The notes: generated from the sequence alone by a model not told the origin. Counted from the stretch's first letter, positions 26,639-35,220 are shown. The stretch: 64,000 bases of DNA from Nodosilinea sp. PGN35 (GCF_029109325.1 NZ_JAQKQJ010000024.1:186001-250000), one strand, 5' to 3'. Numbers and translations: made by a program.

Positions 26639-27133
26639 ATGATCATAGTCTTGATGGGTGTTTCAGGGGTGGGCAAGACCACCGTCGGTAAGCGGCTGGC
26701 CCAGCGGCTGGAAATACCCTTTCACGAAGGCGACGATTTTCACTCGCCCGACAATATAGCCAAAATGGAGCGGGGTGAACCGCTAAATGAGCGCGATCGC
26801 ACTCCCTGGATAGAGTCTTTACAAAACTGTATTGAAACCCTGCTGGCCAACGGGCAGCAGGCCGTGATTGCCTGCTCGGCCCTCAAGGCCGACTATCGCC
26901 AGCAGCTCGGCGGCGGGCACGATCGGGTGGAGTTTGTGCTGCTCAAGGGTTCTCGCGCGCTCATTCAGGAGCGGCTGAATCAGCGAGAAGATCACTTTAT
27001 GGCTGCTTCTCTTTTAAATAGCCAGATGGAAGCCCTCGAAGCCCCCGCCGACAGCCTGGTGGTCGAGGTAGACAAAACGCCGGAGGCGATTGTTGAGAGC
27101 ATTGTCGATGGGCTAGACCTGGCTCAACCCTAA
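26639..27133 (+). CDS. gntK: Gluconokinase
   Basis: Phosphorylates gluconate to 6-phosphogluconate, feeding the pentose-phosphate or Entner-Doudoroff route. 164 aa, P-loop GVSGVGKTT at the N-terminus, then EGDDFHSPDNIAKMERG and LNERDRTPW, which are gluconokinase signatures, and ACSALKADYRQQL later. Complete length for the family. No gluconate transporter or regulator is nearby. Confidence 0.88.
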   Translation: MIIVLMGVSGVGKTTVGKRLAQRLEIPFHEGDDFHSPDNIAKMERGEPLNERDRTPWIESLQNCIETLLANGQQAVIACSALKADYRQQLGGGHDRVEFVLLKGSRALIQERLNQREDHFMAASLLNSQMEALEAPADSLVVEVDKTPEAIVESIVDGLDLAQP

Positions 27134-27162
27134 AAAATTGATTCGTTTCTCCATCCGGTTCG

Positions 27163-28548
27163 TTAAAACTGCCCCTGCCACGACAGCGTCTGCTCAGCGC
27201 TGTTGGTACCCAGCGATCGCACCGCCGTAATCTCCATCTGGGCGTACTTGCCCCGGCTGAAGGGGCCGCGATCGATGGGCAGACGCCCCAGGGCCAGCTC
27301 AAAGCGGTTGCCCTCCAGGCTCACCAGTTCCGCTGGCACTGCATCGTCGTAGACGGTGACGTAGCGCGGACGGCGATTGTCGCGGGGGTCGCCGTCGGTG
27401 GTTCTCAGCGTCAGGCGAAACTGGGTGCTCAGGAAGGCCGATTCGCCCGCCAGGTCGAGCACCACGGCCTTGAGGTCAGCGCCGCTGCCCTGCACGCCCC
27501 CCGAGGCCAGGCGGGTGACATCGCTAGCCCGCACCGCATTGGTGACGGTGATAGTGAGCTGGTCGTCCTGGCGGCTGGTGGTGTAGTCGGCCCAGAGATT
27601 GTCCGGGAAAGTCGCCATCAGCGCCCCATCGGGCTGAATTTCGGTGCGCACGCTGCCCCCCGCAAACACTCCCAGGGGCCGGGGGGCCTGCCAGGCGAGA
27701 CTGACGTTGCCCTCCACTCGCCCGGTGTACTCGCGGTAGATGTCGTTGACCCGCGAGCCTGGGGCCAGCAGGGCGTTAGCGCCGCTGCGCTCGGCCCACA
27801 GATTGCGAGAGAGGCGCACGGGCTGGTTGGCCAGGGTTTGCAGCCCCACCGAGGTAGCTGGGGTCTCGGGCTGCAAGGGCTCTAACTGGTTGACAATCCA
27901 CAGCTGCCCGTCGGCCCCTTGGGTGCCGTCGCGGCCAAAGGAACCGTTGCTGCCGCTGCGGCCATCGCGGCAGGTGTAGCGGTTGTTTTGGCAGCTGTAG
28001 TCGGCCTGGCCGGGGGTGCCGGTGCAGGTTTGAATCTGCCAGTCGCGCCAGTCGCAGCGACAGCCCAGGGCACCGCTGCCGCCGCGCCCGCCCCGGCCAA
28101 AGCGCCCGCCGCGAGCATCTACCGAGAGCCGCTGTAGGGCGGTGCGATCGCCAAAATACACCGTCAGATCGCCGCCCGCCCCGCCGCTGCCGCCGCTGCC
28201 GCCGCTGCCCCCCGAGCCGCCATCGGGGGCGCGCAGGTGATAGGCCACATTGCGAGGCTGGCCGCCGCAGCGGGGACGGTAGCCGTTTTCACCATTTTCG
28301 CCGTCTTCGCCGTCGCTGCCGGTGAGGGTAAAGCTGGCGGGGGTGCCGTCGGCCACGGTGGTCTGGCTGGCCCCAGCGGTGCCATCGCGCCCCGCCCTGC
28401 CGGTGCGACCGTTGCTGCCACCGCTGCCGTAGGCGCGGGTGTCTTGCGCCCAGGCCAGCATGGAGCAGCCGTTTGACCCCGGCAGCGGCAGGGTGATGGC
28501 AAGGCCCAGGCAAATCGGGGCCAGGGCAAAGGCAAGGGCGCGTTTCAT
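27163..28548 (-). CDS. Secreted glycine-rich (collagen-like) protein
   Basis: A 461-aa protein starting at ATG 28548 with a clear signal peptide (KRALAFALAPICLGLAITLPL). The first half of the mature part (about 40-210) is built of Gly-rich segments with GxxGxxG periodicity (GRTGRAGRDGTAG, GGSGGSGGSGGAGG, GRFGRGGRGG), interrupted by a Cys-rich patch of six cysteines (CRCDWRD through YTCRDG). The second half is predicted beta-rich without a recognised domain. Probably exported to the cell surface or matrix. The frame extends to 28650, but the signal peptide fixes the start. Function unknown. Confidence 0.6.
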   Translation of the reverse strand: MKRALAFALAPICLGLAITLPLPGSNGCSMLAWAQDTRAYGSGGSNGRTGRAGRDGTAGASQTTVADGTPASFTLTGSDGEDGENGENGYRPRCGGQPRNVAYHLRAPDGGSGGSGGSGGSGGAGGDLTVYFGDRTALQRLSVDARGGRFGRGGRGGSGALGCRCDWRDWQIQTCTGTPGQADYSCQNNRYTCRDGRSGSNGSFGRDGTQGADGQLWIVNQLEPLQPETPATSVGLQTLANQPVRLSRNLWAERSGANALLAPGSRVNDIYREYTGRVEGNVSLAWQAPRPLGVFAGGSVRTEIQPDGALMATFPDNLWADYTTSRQDDQLTITVTNAVRASDVTRLASGGVQGSGADLKAVVLDLAGESAFLSTQFRLTLRTTDGDPRDNRRPRYVTVYDDAVPAELVSLEGNRFELALGRLPIDRGPFSRGKYAQMEITAVRSLGTNSAEQTLSWQGQF

Positions 28549-28856
28549 GGTGGTTTTCTCGGTGGGCAAAGCTACCCTAGGGTAGCCACGGGCACGCCGA
28601 GGTGGGGCGATCGGTGTGCCAGAACTTGGGGTAAATGACCTCGCATTCAAACGGCTGCAAGCGGCTCAGCCTGCTGAATCTTGTACTGGTTATCGCGTGC
28701 AACACGACGAACTGCTCCATGACGATAGTGTTGCTGATTAACGACAGTCCAAATCGAGCTGTTGCGTAGCATTGTGAAGCCCTGCATTGCCATTGCAAAG
28801 CACTGCATTGAGGCAGGGCGACTAGTGCCCTGAAGTATCAGCTAACCCAAGGGGCG

Positions 28857-29085
28857 AATCGAGTAACCTAGGCACGAAACTCGATTACCGAACCGCGTTA
28901 CTTGATTACGAAGGTTCATAGATAAGTAACGCTAGAACAAAATTTGATTTTCTTATAACGTTACTGATCTATGGGGTGCCATAGTTAAGTAACGCTTAAG
29001 CGAAACTTGATTTCATCAGAGCGTTACTTATGAATGGAGCTTGCTAATCAAGTAACGCCCGAGTGAAACTTGATTTCCTCCCTTC
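28857..29085. repeat. Four-unit 63-nt tandem palindromic repeat array
   Basis: The motif A/G-AGTAAC recurs at 28861, 28924, 28987 and 29050, an exact 63-nt period. Each unit carries AAGTAACGC, then GAAACTTGATT and (units 1-3) a GCGTTACTT-like return arm, making imperfect palindromes. Units have diverged, with exact matches limited to short blocks. The array lies in a gene-free stretch (28549-29372) upstream of a RAYT transposase. Confidence 0.75.
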
Positions 29086-29149
29086 GTAAGCAGTACTCGT
29101 TTTGGCGTTGCTAGATACAGGTATGAATCAAAACGGCAACGTCTATCGC

Positions 29150-29302
29150 AGGGGCAAACAGCCATTTGCCCCTACCCCATTCATGCTTCAATTCAGCAAC
29201 GCCCTCGTTTCCAGGTTCTACCTGGAAATGCCTTTGCAGTGGCTCTGCCACTTGCTTTCAAAAGCAGAGCCTCCTGCCATTCATGCCAAGGCAGAGCCTT
29301 GG
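29150..29302. repeat. Cluster of REP-like extragenic palindromes
   Basis: Four perfect hairpins in a row: AGGGGCAAA/TTTGCCCCT (29150-29173), TTTCCAGGT-TCT-ACCTGGAAA (29208-29228), AGTGGC-TCT-GCCACT (29238-29252) and CCAAGG-CAGAG-CCTTGG (29286-29302). On the appropriate strand the second and fourth are followed by AACGAG or AGCGAG, giving the stem-loop plus tail form of REP sequences. They directly precede the RAYT gene. Confidence 0.7.
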
Positions 29303-29372
29303 AGCGAGTTCAATCCGTTAACCAGCGCCAGTGTAGAGGAAGTTTGTGGGGCAGGTAGCCCCTAATATATCG

Positions 29373-30140
29373 ATGCCGCGTCAACTTCGAGAATTAATTT
29401 CTGGCCGCTGTCACCACGTTACCGTGCGGTGTAATAACCGCGAGTTTCGCCTGACGCGAGTAGAGTGTCGCCAGCTACTGCTATATGCCCTTGACCAGTG
29501 CAAAGCCAAGTTTGGCTTTAAGCTGTACGGTCTATGCGTAATGAGCAACCACATACATTACTTGCTAGAACCCTCACAGCCAGAAGATTTGCCCCGCATT
29601 ATGCACTGGCTCAACTGGTATACGGCTATGTGCTTCAACCGCATGCTCAACCGGACGGGCCACTTTTGGGAAAAGCGCTACCACAACACCAGCTTTGCCA
29701 AGACAGATTATCGGCGGGCGCTGAATACGCTGCGCTACATTCACGCCAACCCTAAGGCGGCGAATATGCAAGCAGGGTTCTTTTACGACTACAGCAACTA
29801 CGGCACCTATGATCGCTTGACCGATGATGGTCTGACCCAGTGGCATCCAGCATTTTTGGCCTTGGGTACATCGCTAGATCTCTGTGTGAGGGCCTATCGG
29901 CGGTTTTGCCAGCGCTATAAACCCAAGCCAAAACCCGAGAAGCGCAACCACTGGGGCAGCAAAAAGCTAGCTGGGCTGCGGCTGAAGATGAAAGCGAAGA
30001 AGGTTTGCCCTGGCCAAAAGAGCCTATGGGACAACTGGAATGCCCCGATGGATGAGATTGTCAAAACTGCGAAGAAGTTCGTGTTGGCAAACTGTCTAAA
30101 CCCCGATATTGCCGCCGCGCAATTTACCGATTCGACGTAA
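29373..30140 (+). CDS. REP-associated tyrosine transposase (Y1/IS200-like)
   Basis: A single-strand DNA nuclease of the HUH superfamily, thought to mobilise REP palindromes. The 255-aa protein has the HUH motif in MSNHIHYLLEP (around residue 57) and a candidate catalytic tyrosine in LRYIHANPKAA. It ends in a Lys-rich C-terminal extension (YKPKPKPEKRNHWGSKK). The start is ATG 29373; a TTG 27 nt upstream is in frame. The last 226 nt overlap the 3' end of the NACHT-GUN4 frame on the other strand. REP-like hairpins precede it, as expected for RAYT loci. Confidence 0.85.
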   Translation: MPRQLRELISGRCHHVTVRCNNREFRLTRVECRQLLLYALDQCKAKFGFKLYGLCVMSNHIHYLLEPSQPEDLPRIMHWLNWYTAMCFNRMLNRTGHFWEKRYHNTSFAKTDYRRALNTLRYIHANPKAANMQAGFFYDYSNYGTYDRLTDDGLTQWHPAFLALGTSLDLCVRAYRRFCQRYKPKPKPEKRNHWGSKKLAGLRLKMKAKKVCPGQKSLWDNWNAPMDEIVKTAKKFVLANCLNPDIAAAQFTDST

Positions 30141-32491
30141 CCGCTGGTGCCAGGTAAGGAATCTCCGAAACACTTGATTTTCCGTGTAGAGGAGGGCCAA
30201 AATAAATCGTTTAGATCGGGCTGAAGCGCTTTATCTGCTAAAAGTCCACTTTCCGATGCGAGAGAAGAGAAATTAAATACCCCACTAAAAAAACTACCCG
30301 GGAGGTGTCCCTCGGGGGCGGTGATGTCGTATTTTATACGAAATTTCCAGGAGCCATTTTCTCGCCAGGCCACTTTGTCTCCAAATCTCTCAAAGGCTTT
30401 ACCATCATACCTTCCATCAGCGATACCTCCGACTTCTTTTGAGAGGTAGATCTCTTTTTGCACACTAAAGCCAAACTTGCCCTGGCTGTACTGCACCCAC
30501 AGCCCATCAATCGCTAAAAGCTCTTCACAGGGAAAGTTCAATAACTCATCAGACTCAAAATACTGTCCCTCCTCTTTGCCCACGGCAGTAATCATCAAGC
30601 GATAGGTTTCGTTATCTGCTTCTTTCCATTGGCCGTTTCGCAAATACTGCTCTAACTGCTGGTAGCGTGAGGTTTCTACCGTCTGCTCCAAGCCTGTTAA
30701 TCTCAGCTCGGCTTCTAGAGCTGGGTCTAGTCGTTTGGTGGTATCTTGCCAGCAAATGTAGGCCAAATCGTTTGCTCCATGATCGATTAGCTGACGCATT
30801 AGGCGAGCCGGGTTGACCTGGGCCGCATAGAGCAAAATTGTAGGTTTCCACCAGTCGCTATTAAAGTGGTCATACAGCAATTCCTCTCGTCCGGTGCGGG
30901 CCACTTCGGCAGCAGCCAGGTATTCTTGAAAGCTCAGGTGGGCAAACTCGTACTCGTCTTCTTGCTGCACCAACAACTCGCTGATCTGCACCACCTGCTC
31001 GATAAATTCCTCAGCATTCAGAGATTCCTCCCGCTGCTCTAGACAGCGAACTGTGAAAAAGAACAAATTTTCCTGAGAGATGCGTTCAATGTGTCGTCGC
31101 ATCATGTGTAGGGCTAGCATTTGTAGCACAATTTGAGCGTCGCACTGGGTCAGCAGCGTATCGAGATCGCGGGCGCGGGGTCTGTCTCGCAGTTGCAGTT
31201 GGCAAATTTCTTTGTATAGCTCTACCCGTCGCTGGGGCAGCCGCGCCCCTGGGTACCGCCGATGAAAGGTAACGATCATATTGAGCAGCAGCGGGTTTTT
31301 GGCCAAATCTTTTAGCTCTTGGCGAGCTTCAATTTGGTGCAGCAGGTCTTGAGCGTTGTCGTTGGCCAGCTTGACCACATCGGGGGTGGCTCTGCCGCCG
31401 TGGGCGTAGCGCTCCTGGCACTGATACCAGCGGGTGACAAAGTCGCGCCGCTGGGCGGCATCAAAATCGCGCACCCAGAGCGCAGTCAAAAGCTCTAAGC
31501 GATGGGCAGCATCTTGATCGCGGTAAGCTTTGGGCCGCGAGGTGACGATAAACACTGAGTTGCCGTAGCGGCGCATCTGAGTATTAATCCAATTTGCTAC
31601 CGCAGGGCGCTGATCTTTAGCCACTTCGTCAAAGCCGTCAAGCATAATCACCGCGTCGCCCCGGCGCAGCACATCCGCTGCCCAGTTGGTAGGTACGGGC
31701 ATGTCTTTGCCTTCTTTGGGCAGGCTGGGGATGTGGTGCTGGGTAATCAGCGTCGGCAAATCGGGCGCGGTTTCGCTGGCTAACAGATCGCGATACTTGC
31801 GCAGCACCAGCAATACCGGAATCCGCTTTTTGACCTGATGACGACTGTATTGCTTGGTGGCGTAGATGTAGGCGATGTGCTTGAGCAGCGTGGTTTTGCC
31901 ATAGCCACCCCAGGCGAGAATCACCAGCTGGCGAAAGGGTTTCGTTTGCTCGGCCTTGCGCAAAAAGTGCCAGATGTTGAGATTGGTAATGCGCTCCAGC
32001 TCTTGAGGATTGAACGAGGCTGCTGGTGCTTTGAAGCCAGGTAATGTGCCGCTGAGATCCAGCGCCAGGGGCACAAACACTTCTTCGAGCATGGGGGTGA
32101 AAATTTTCTCCTGCTGGGGCACCCCCTCAGGGCGATACGATTGGCAATCCCAAGCCTGGCATTGCAGGTACCAGTCTTCAAATCCGCTGAGGCGAGTCGT
32201 GACCTGCTCGGTTCTACGATCTATGCCCTGGTCGATCGCCTGTCCCGCTTGCTCTAGCCGCCGCCGGTTGCCTTTGTCGATGGGTTTGAGCAGCGTTGTG
32301 CCGTAGGCAATACCTAGGCCAATCACCGCCGAGGCTAATGCTTTAGGAATGCTGCCATCGTCCTTAATGAGTTGCCAAAATGCGTTTGCCCCGCCTGCGG
32401 TCAGGCTTCCAGCGGCGATCGCTTTGAGCAACAGTTCAGCCAGTCGCTCATTTAGCGGCGCATTAGGATCTGGGGACGGAGTTTGTGTCAT
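29915..32491 (-). CDS. NACHT-family STAND NTPase fused to a GUN4 domain
   Basis: An NLR-like protein, 858 aa as read. Residues 1-170 are N-terminal: two weakly hydrophobic segments near 28-70, then a charged helix. The NACHT NTPase spans about 185-400: Walker A GGYGKTT (195-201), Walker B VIMLDGFDEV (281-290) and sensor VTSRP (316-320). A helical region follows, with the family motif FAHLSFQEYLAA (516-527). Residues about 606-735 form a GUN4 domain (WKEADNETYRLM, FPCEELLAIDGLWVQYS, GKFGFSVQKEIY, FGDKVAWR, APEGHLPG), a fold that binds Mg-porphyrins in chlorophyll synthesis. From about residue 785 the frame is antisense to the transposase gene, so the native C-terminus was probably shorter. NACHT proteins of this layout are often antiphage sensors; that role here is inference. 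Confidence 0.85.
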   Translation of the reverse strand: MTQTPSPDPNAPLNERLAELLLKAIAAGSLTAGGANAFWQLIKDDGSIPKALASAVIGLGIAYGTTLLKPIDKGNRRRLEQAGQAIDQGIDRRTEQVTTRLSGFEDWYLQCQAWDCQSYRPEGVPQQEKIFTPMLEEVFVPLALDLSGTLPGFKAPAASFNPQELERITNLNIWHFLRKAEQTKPFRQLVILAWGGYGKTTLLKHIAYIYATKQYSRHQVKKRIPVLLVLRKYRDLLASETAPDLPTLITQHHIPSLPKEGKDMPVPTNWAADVLRRGDAVIMLDGFDEVAKDQRPAVANWINTQMRRYGNSVFIVTSRPKAYRDQDAAHRLELLTALWVRDFDAAQRRDFVTRWYQCQERYAHGGRATPDVVKLANDNAQDLLHQIEARQELKDLAKNPLLLNMIVTFHRRYPGARLPQRRVELYKEICQLQLRDRPRARDLDTLLTQCDAQIVLQMLALHMMRRHIERISQENLFFFTVRCLEQREESLNAEEFIEQVVQISELLVQQEDEYEFAHLSFQEYLAAAEVARTGREELLYDHFNSDWWKPTILLYAAQVNPARLMRQLIDHGANDLAYICWQDTTKRLDPALEAELRLTGLEQTVETSRYQQLEQYLRNGQWKEADNETYRLMITAVGKEEGQYFESDELLNFPCEELLAIDGLWVQYSQGKFGFSVQKEIYLSKEVGGIADGRYDGKAFERFGDKVAWRENGSWKFRIKYDITAPEGHLPGSFFSGVFNFSSLASESGLLADKALQPDLNDLFWPSSTRKIKCFGDSLPGTSGYVESVNCAAAISGFRQFANTNFFAVLTISSIGAFQLSHRLFWPGQTFFAFIFSRSPASFLLPQWLRFSGFGLGL

Positions 32492-32605
32492 GGGAGCGTT
32501 GCGGGGGCAGGTTGCCTCTTATTTTGGCCTACCCAGACAAAAACTAATGCAGCATCTACTATGGTTGGCAAGTCATTAAATGCCTTGCTACTCAGGTCAA
32601 CCGCC

Positions 32606-32932
32606 ATGACATTGCAAGACCTAGAGCGTCAACTCTTGGCCCTCCCCGCTGCTGATAAAGCCAGCGCCATTCAGCTGTTGACTCAGAGCTTGGGTAGCCC
32701 CTGGCGCAGCATTGAGAAAACCCCAGGGGTTTGTGGTGGCAGCGCCTGCATTGCCACCACGCGCATTCCTGTCTGGGGTCTGGTAGAAGCCCGGCGAGCG
32801 GGCTACAGCGATGCCGATCTGTTGACGAGCTACCCCAGCCTCACGGCCAGCGACCTCGCCAACGCCTGGATTTATGCTGCTGCCTACACCGACGAGATCG
32901 AAGCCGCCATTCAAGCCAATGAGGCAGCTTAG
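32606..32932 (+). CDS. DUF433 protein, probable antitoxin
   Basis: A 108-aa protein. The C-terminal part matches DUF433: CGGSACIATTRIPVWGLVEAR (short winged-helix entry), GYSDADLLTSYPSLTASDLANAW. DUF433 proteins are commonly encoded just before PIN-like DUF5615 toxins and are taken as DNA-binding antitoxins. The next gene, 2 nt later, is exactly such a partner. The start is ATG 32606; the frame is open further upstream without coding character. Divergent from the NACHT-GUN4 gene with a 114-nt gap that may hold both promoters. Confidence 0.85.
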   Translation: MTLQDLERQLLALPAADKASAIQLLTQSLGSPWRSIEKTPGVCGGSACIATTRIPVWGLVEARRAGYSDADLLTSYPSLTASDLANAWIYAAAYTDEIEAAIQANEAA

Positions 32933-32934
32933 CC

Positions 32935-33276
32935 TTGGCCAAACTCTACGCCGATGAACACTTTCCCTATCCAGTCGTAAAGCTACTGCGGGATTTAGGT
33001 CACGATGTGCTGACCGTACAAGAGGCTGGCAAAGCAGGCTTGAGAATCCCTGATGATGAGGTGTTAGCATTCGCTACCAGTCAAAATCGAGCCGTTTTAA
33101 CGTTGAACCGGCAAGACTTCAAACAACTCCACCGATCGCAGCCCAACCACGGTGGCATCATCAACTGCACCAACGATCGCGATTGGGAAGCGCTGGCTCA
33201 ACGTATCAACGCTGCTGTTCTCGTCTCAGAATCTTTAGTTGGCAAGCTAGTGCGAGTGGTTCGACCAAGCCAATAA
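32935..33276 (+). CDS. DUF5615 PIN-like protein, probable toxin
   Basis: A 113-aa protein with the Mut7-C/PIN-like signature: N-terminal AKLYADEHFPYPVVKLLRDLG (acidic active-site pair) and VLTLNRQDFKQLH, plus the DDEVLAFA acidic patch. Members are predicted ribonucleases neutralised by DUF433 partners. It starts at TTG 32935, 2 nt after the antitoxin stop, so translation is probably coupled. The toxin role is inferred from the pairing. Confidence 0.82.
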   Translation: MAKLYADEHFPYPVVKLLRDLGHDVLTVQEAGKAGLRIPDDEVLAFATSQNRAVLTLNRQDFKQLHRSQPNHGGIINCTNDRDWEALAQRINAAVLVSESLVGKLVRVVRPSQ

Positions 33277-33285
33277 ATCCACGTC

Positions 33286-35220
33286 CTAAGCCACCGAGGC
33301 CCGATCGCGCTGCAACTCCTGAATGCGATCGAGGCTGCCCACCGGAATGGCGCTGATCAGCGCCTGGGTGTAGGGGGTCTGCGGCTGGCGGTAGACCTGC
33401 TCGGCGGGGCCAATCTCCTCAACGCGGCCCTGGTTCATCACCATAATGCGATCGCTCATAAACTTCACCACCGCCAGATCGTGGGAAATAAAGATGTAGG
33501 TGAGGTCAAACTCCGCCTGGAGTTCTTTCAGCAGGTTGAGCACCTGGGCCTGCACCGACACGTCTAAGGCCGACACCGACTCGTCGCAGATGATGAACTT
33601 GGGGTTGAGGGCCAAAGCGCGGGCGATGCACACCCGCTGGCGCTGCCCGCCCGAAAACTCGTGGGGGTAGCGGTTGATGCAGGTGGTGGGCAGCCCGACG
33701 CGATCGAGCAGGTAGGCGACGCGCTCCCGCTGGTTGCGCTTGCTTTTAATCACGCCGTGGATTTTGAGCGGTTCGGCGATCGCCGCCCCAATACTCATGC
33801 GCGGATCGAGGGAGCTGTAGGGGTCTTGAAAGACAATCTGCATATCCCGTCTGAGCTGCCGGAGCTGGGATGAGCCCAACCCCAGCACGTCGCGGCCCTC
33901 AAACCAGATCTTGCCGCCCATGGTGGGCACCAGCCGCAGCAGGGCGCGGCCCAGGGTGGTTTTGCCGCAGCCCGACTCGCCCACCAGGCCAAAGGTTTCA
34001 CCCTTTTGAATGTGAAACGACACATCCTGTACCGCCATGACGTGGCTGCGGGTTTTGCCAAACACCCCCCGCACCGGGTAGCCCACCTGAAGATTTTCCA
34101 CCGTCAGCAGGGGGCCGTTGGCTGCCAGGGCTGCCGCCCGCGTCGTCAGTTCGTCGTCGGTTAAGGGGGTAAAGCGGGCCTGGGCCTGGGCATCGAGCAC
34201 CCGTTCGCGAATGATGGGGACGGCGCTGGCCATTGGCTGGCCGCCGTTGGCCGCAGCGGCGTTAATCTCAGTGCCCGCCAGCTCCACCGCCATAAAGTCA
34301 GATACCGTGGGCAACAGCCGCAGCCGCTGGTTGGGCTGGGGGCGACAGGCCAGCAGCCCCTTGGTGTAGGGATGCTTGGGCTGGGCAAAAATATCCCACA
34401 CCGGCCCGGCTTCGACAATTTTGCCCTGGTACATCACCGCCACCTGGTCGGCAATCTCGGCGATGATGCCCAGGTCGTGGGTGATGAAAATCAGCGACAT
34501 GCCCCGGCGATCGCGCAGTTCGCGCAGCAGGTCGAGAATCGTCGCCTGCACCGTCACATCGAGCGCTGTGGTGGGCTCGTCGGCAATCAGCAAAGCCGGG
34601 TTGCAGGAAATCGCCATAGCAATCATCACCCGCTGAATCTGCCCCCCCGACAGCTCGTGGGGGTATCGATCGAGCATGGCCCGCTGACGGCGATCGATCT
34701 CTTCTCTCAGCGATTCGTCGTCGAGGCGCGGCTTTTCGGCCTTAATAGTGGCCATCAGCGCCCCGTCGGCGGGCAGCAGCTTAACCTCTTGCAGCCGGGC
34801 GATCGCCTGCTGACGAGCCGCCTCCTTAGAAATGTTCTGGTGCTGGCGAATCGCCTCCACCATCTGAAAACCCACGGTGTACACCGGGTTCAGCGAGCTC
34901 ATCGGCTCCTGAAAGATCATCGACACCTGGCCGCCCCGATAGCCCTGGAGCTGGGTCTCGCTCAGGGTGGTGAGATCCACTGGTTTGCCGGTGCCGGGGT
35001 TAAACCAGATATCGCCGTTGACCACCTTGCCCGGCGGGTTGGGCACTAGCCCCATTACCGCCAGCGACGTCACCGACTTCCCCGACCCCGACTCACCCAC
35101 TATGCCCAGGGTTTGCCCCCGCTGCACCTGAAACGAAATGTCGTTCACGGCCTGGATCAGTTGCCCGTCAACCTCAAAGTGAACGGTGAGGTGCTGAACG
35201 TCGAGAATGGTGTCACTCAT
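33286..35220 (-). CDS. Oligopeptide-type ABC transporter ATPase, two fused ATP-binding domains
   Basis: A 644-aa protein joining DppD-like and DppF-like ATPases, like GsiA or YejF. First domain: Walker A GESGSGKS (42-49), signature LSGGQIQRV, Walker B LLIADEPT. Second domain (from about 375): GESGCGKTT, FSGGQRQRV, FIICDESVSAL. It energises uptake of peptides, glutathione, nickel or similar. No permease genes adjoin; a matching family-5 binding lipoprotein lies at 53.9 kb. Each domain ends with the oligopeptide-ABC C-terminal extension (for example HPYTKGLLACRP and TPYTQALISAIP). Confidence 0.88.
   Translation of the reverse strand: MSDTILDVQHLTVHFEVDGQLIQAVNDISFQVQRGQTLGIVGESGSGKSVTSLAVMGLVPNPPGKVVNGDIWFNPGTGKPVDLTTLSETQLQGYRGGQVSMIFQEPMSSLNPVYTVGFQMVEAIRQHQNISKEAARQQAIARLQEVKLLPADGALMATIKAEKPRLDDESLREEIDRRQRAMLDRYPHELSGGQIQRVMIAMAISCNPALLIADEPTTALDVTVQATILDLLRELRDRRGMSLIFITHDLGIIAEIADQVAVMYQGKIVEAGPVWDIFAQPKHPYTKGLLACRPQPNQRLRLLPTVSDFMAVELAGTEINAAAANGGQPMASAVPIIRERVLDAQAQARFTPLTDDELTTRAAALAANGPLLTVENLQVGYPVRGVFGKTRSHVMAVQDVSFHIQKGETFGLVGESGCGKTTLGRALLRLVPTMGGKIWFEGRDVLGLGSSQLRQLRRDMQIVFQDPYSSLDPRMSIGAAIAEPLKIHGVIKSKRNQRERVAYLLDRVGLPTTCINRYPHEFSGGQRQRVCIARALALNPKFIICDESVSALDVSVQAQVLNLLKELQAEFDLTYIFISHDLAVVKFMSDRIMVMNQGRVEEIGPAEQVYRQPQTPYTQALISAIPVGSLDRIQELQRDRASVA

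Noticed and set aside
28857..29085. CRISPR-like array of regularly spaced repeats
   Set aside because: The period is constant, but the repeats themselves are diverged and cover most of each unit; there are no unique spacers between identical repeats, and no cas genes are present.
29102..29365. 87-codon frame upstream of the RAYT
   Set aside because: It is made almost entirely of the REP-like hairpins, so coding is unlikely.
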